Shown: piece by piece, positions 6,177-6,426 of the stretch
Layout of the letters: every line of letters begins with the position of its first letter
Numbering within the stretch: position 1 is the first letter of the stretch
Assembly: GCA_026193555.1 (NCBI GenBank)
Contig: JAPHUU010000317.1
Span: forward strand, 1 to 6,426
Source of the DNA: Rhodanobacter sp.
GTDB taxonomy: Bacteria; Pseudomonadota; Gammaproteobacteria; Xanthomonadales; Rhodanobacteraceae
Direction: 5' to 3'
DNA length: 6,426 bases
The notes under the pieces: generated by a model
The model's input: the letters and a program-made list of their open reading frames with translations, nothing else
Database searches by the model: none
Told to the model about the DNA's origin: nothing
Made by a program: the position numbers and the translations under genes

Positions 6177-6188
6177 TGAGGGCACTGC
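6162..6188 (-). repeat. 9-base tandem repeat carrying three candidate start codons
   Basis: On the minus strand the unit is TCAATGCCC; two perfect copies lie at 6162-6170 and 6171-6179, and a diverged copy is at 6180-6188 (GCAGTGCCC). Each copy supplies an in-frame start (ATG 6167, ATG 6176, GTG 6185), so the L,D-transpeptidase would begin with repeated Met-Pro-Ser. A gain or loss of one unit keeps the reading frame. Confidence 0.7.
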
Positions 6189-6232
6189 AGGCACGAAATG
6201 GCGGATGCTAGCAGCGAACCGTTAAGAGAATG

Positions 6233-6238
6233 TGTATA
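6233..6238 (-). promoter_or_regulatory. Possible -10 box for the L,D-transpeptidase gene
   Basis: The minus strand reads TATACA in the most AT-rich stretch of the window. It would give a leader of about 50 bases to the ATG at 6176. The 17-base-spaced -35 position reads CAACGT, a poor match, so activator dependence or a different promoter is possible. The -35 position overlaps the dyad centred at 6263. Confidence 0.3.
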
Positions 6239-6253
6239 TGAATTGGCAAAAGG

Positions 6254-6272
6254 CCACGTTGAATCAACGGTG
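6254..6272. promoter_or_regulatory. Dyad-symmetric site in the divergent region (operator candidate)
   Basis: The core CGTTGAATCAACG (6257-6269) is perfectly symmetric around one base, with 6-base arms. Extending to 6254-6272 gives seven of nine paired positions. It lies midway between the two divergent exported-protein genes, about 20 bases upstream of the TATACA box. A TGTGCA direct repeat (6271-6276 and 6285-6290) follows immediately. The binding protein is unknown. It is not an FNR/CRP site, whose half-sites are spaced more widely. Confidence 0.4.
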
Positions 6273-6319
6273 TGCAGCCCACAGTGTGCAACCTGACGTC
6301 GCGGTATGTGGAGTGTGTC

Positions 6320-6426
6320 GTGAAGACCAGCCGGAAACCGATCGGGCGGCGGATCCGTGGTGGCGTGCTGGCTTTGGCGGTGTGTTTTGTGGCGGCGTTG
6401 CCGGCGCAGCCGGTCGCTGCGGCCGA
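6320..6426 (+). CDS. N-terminus of an exported protein (truncated by right edge)
   Basis: A GTG at 6320 opens a frame that stays open to the end of the window (35 codons). GGAG at 6310-6313 with six-base spacing is the best ribosome binding site in the window and fixes this start. The visible residues are almost entirely a Sec signal peptide: a basic n-region (KTSRKPIGRRIR), a hydrophobic core (GGVLALAVCFVAALPA) and an Ala-rich end (PVAAA), where cleavage is expected. The mature part is not visible, so no function can be assigned. Divergent from the L,D-transpeptidase gene with about 140 bases between starts, it could share regulation or a cell-envelope role. Cys22 is not in a lipobox, and the paired arginines lack the rest of a Tat motif. 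Confidence 0.75.
   Translation, partial: MKTSRKPIGRRIRGGVLALAVCFVAALPAQPVAAA

Noticed and set aside
6320..6426. Possible Tat signal in the last protein (paired arginines)
   Set aside because: The residues after the pair (I-R-G-G) do not match the S/T-R-R-x-F-L-K pattern; an ordinary Sec signal explains the sequence.

Overview
The window looks like a piece of chromosome from a high-GC gammaproteobacterium, most likely of the order Xanthomonadales/Lysobacterales (Xanthomonas, Lysobacter, Rhodanobacter or Dyella type). I infer this from the dense GC-rich coding, weak Shine-Dalgarno sequences, GC-rich hairpins without T tracts, a peptide-amidase-like secreted amidase, and a YkuD_2-type murein L,D-transpeptidase. 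I ran no database search, so the placement is an inference. I see no tRNA, rRNA, CRISPR array, insertion sequence, integrase or phage gene.

Layout. Positions 1-893 (minus) hold the N-terminal 297 codons of an exported amidase-signature hydrolase that runs off the left edge. Positions 1002-1568 (minus) encode a short TrmO/TsaA-type tRNA-m6t6A37 methyltransferase. Four genes then run rightward: a GNAT acetyltransferase (1697-2194), a very acidic protein resembling DUF6630 (2279-2815), a HAD-superfamily hydrolase (2878-3588) and a zinc-free quinone oxidoreductase (3642-4604). Gaps of 53-84 bases would allow a shared transcript, but they are not tightly coupled. A 90-residue unknown protein (4637-4909, minus) converges on the oxidoreductase and is head-to-head with a solitary PIN-domain protein (4975-5433, plus). 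An exported L,D-transpeptidase-like protein (about 5475-6176, minus) converges on the PIN gene. It diverges from a truncated gene at the right edge (6320 onward, plus) that shows a strong RBS and a clear signal peptide.

How the genes fit together. Most look like independent housekeeping or accessory functions: tRNA modification, small-molecule acetylation, phosphate-ester hydrolysis, quinone reduction and cell-wall maintenance. I see no convincing multi-gene defence or biosynthetic system. The places most worth a second look are the 65-base head-to-head region between the 90-residue protein and the PIN gene, and the 125-base divergent region at the right end. The latter carries a dyad and sits beside an unusual tandem repeat of start codons.
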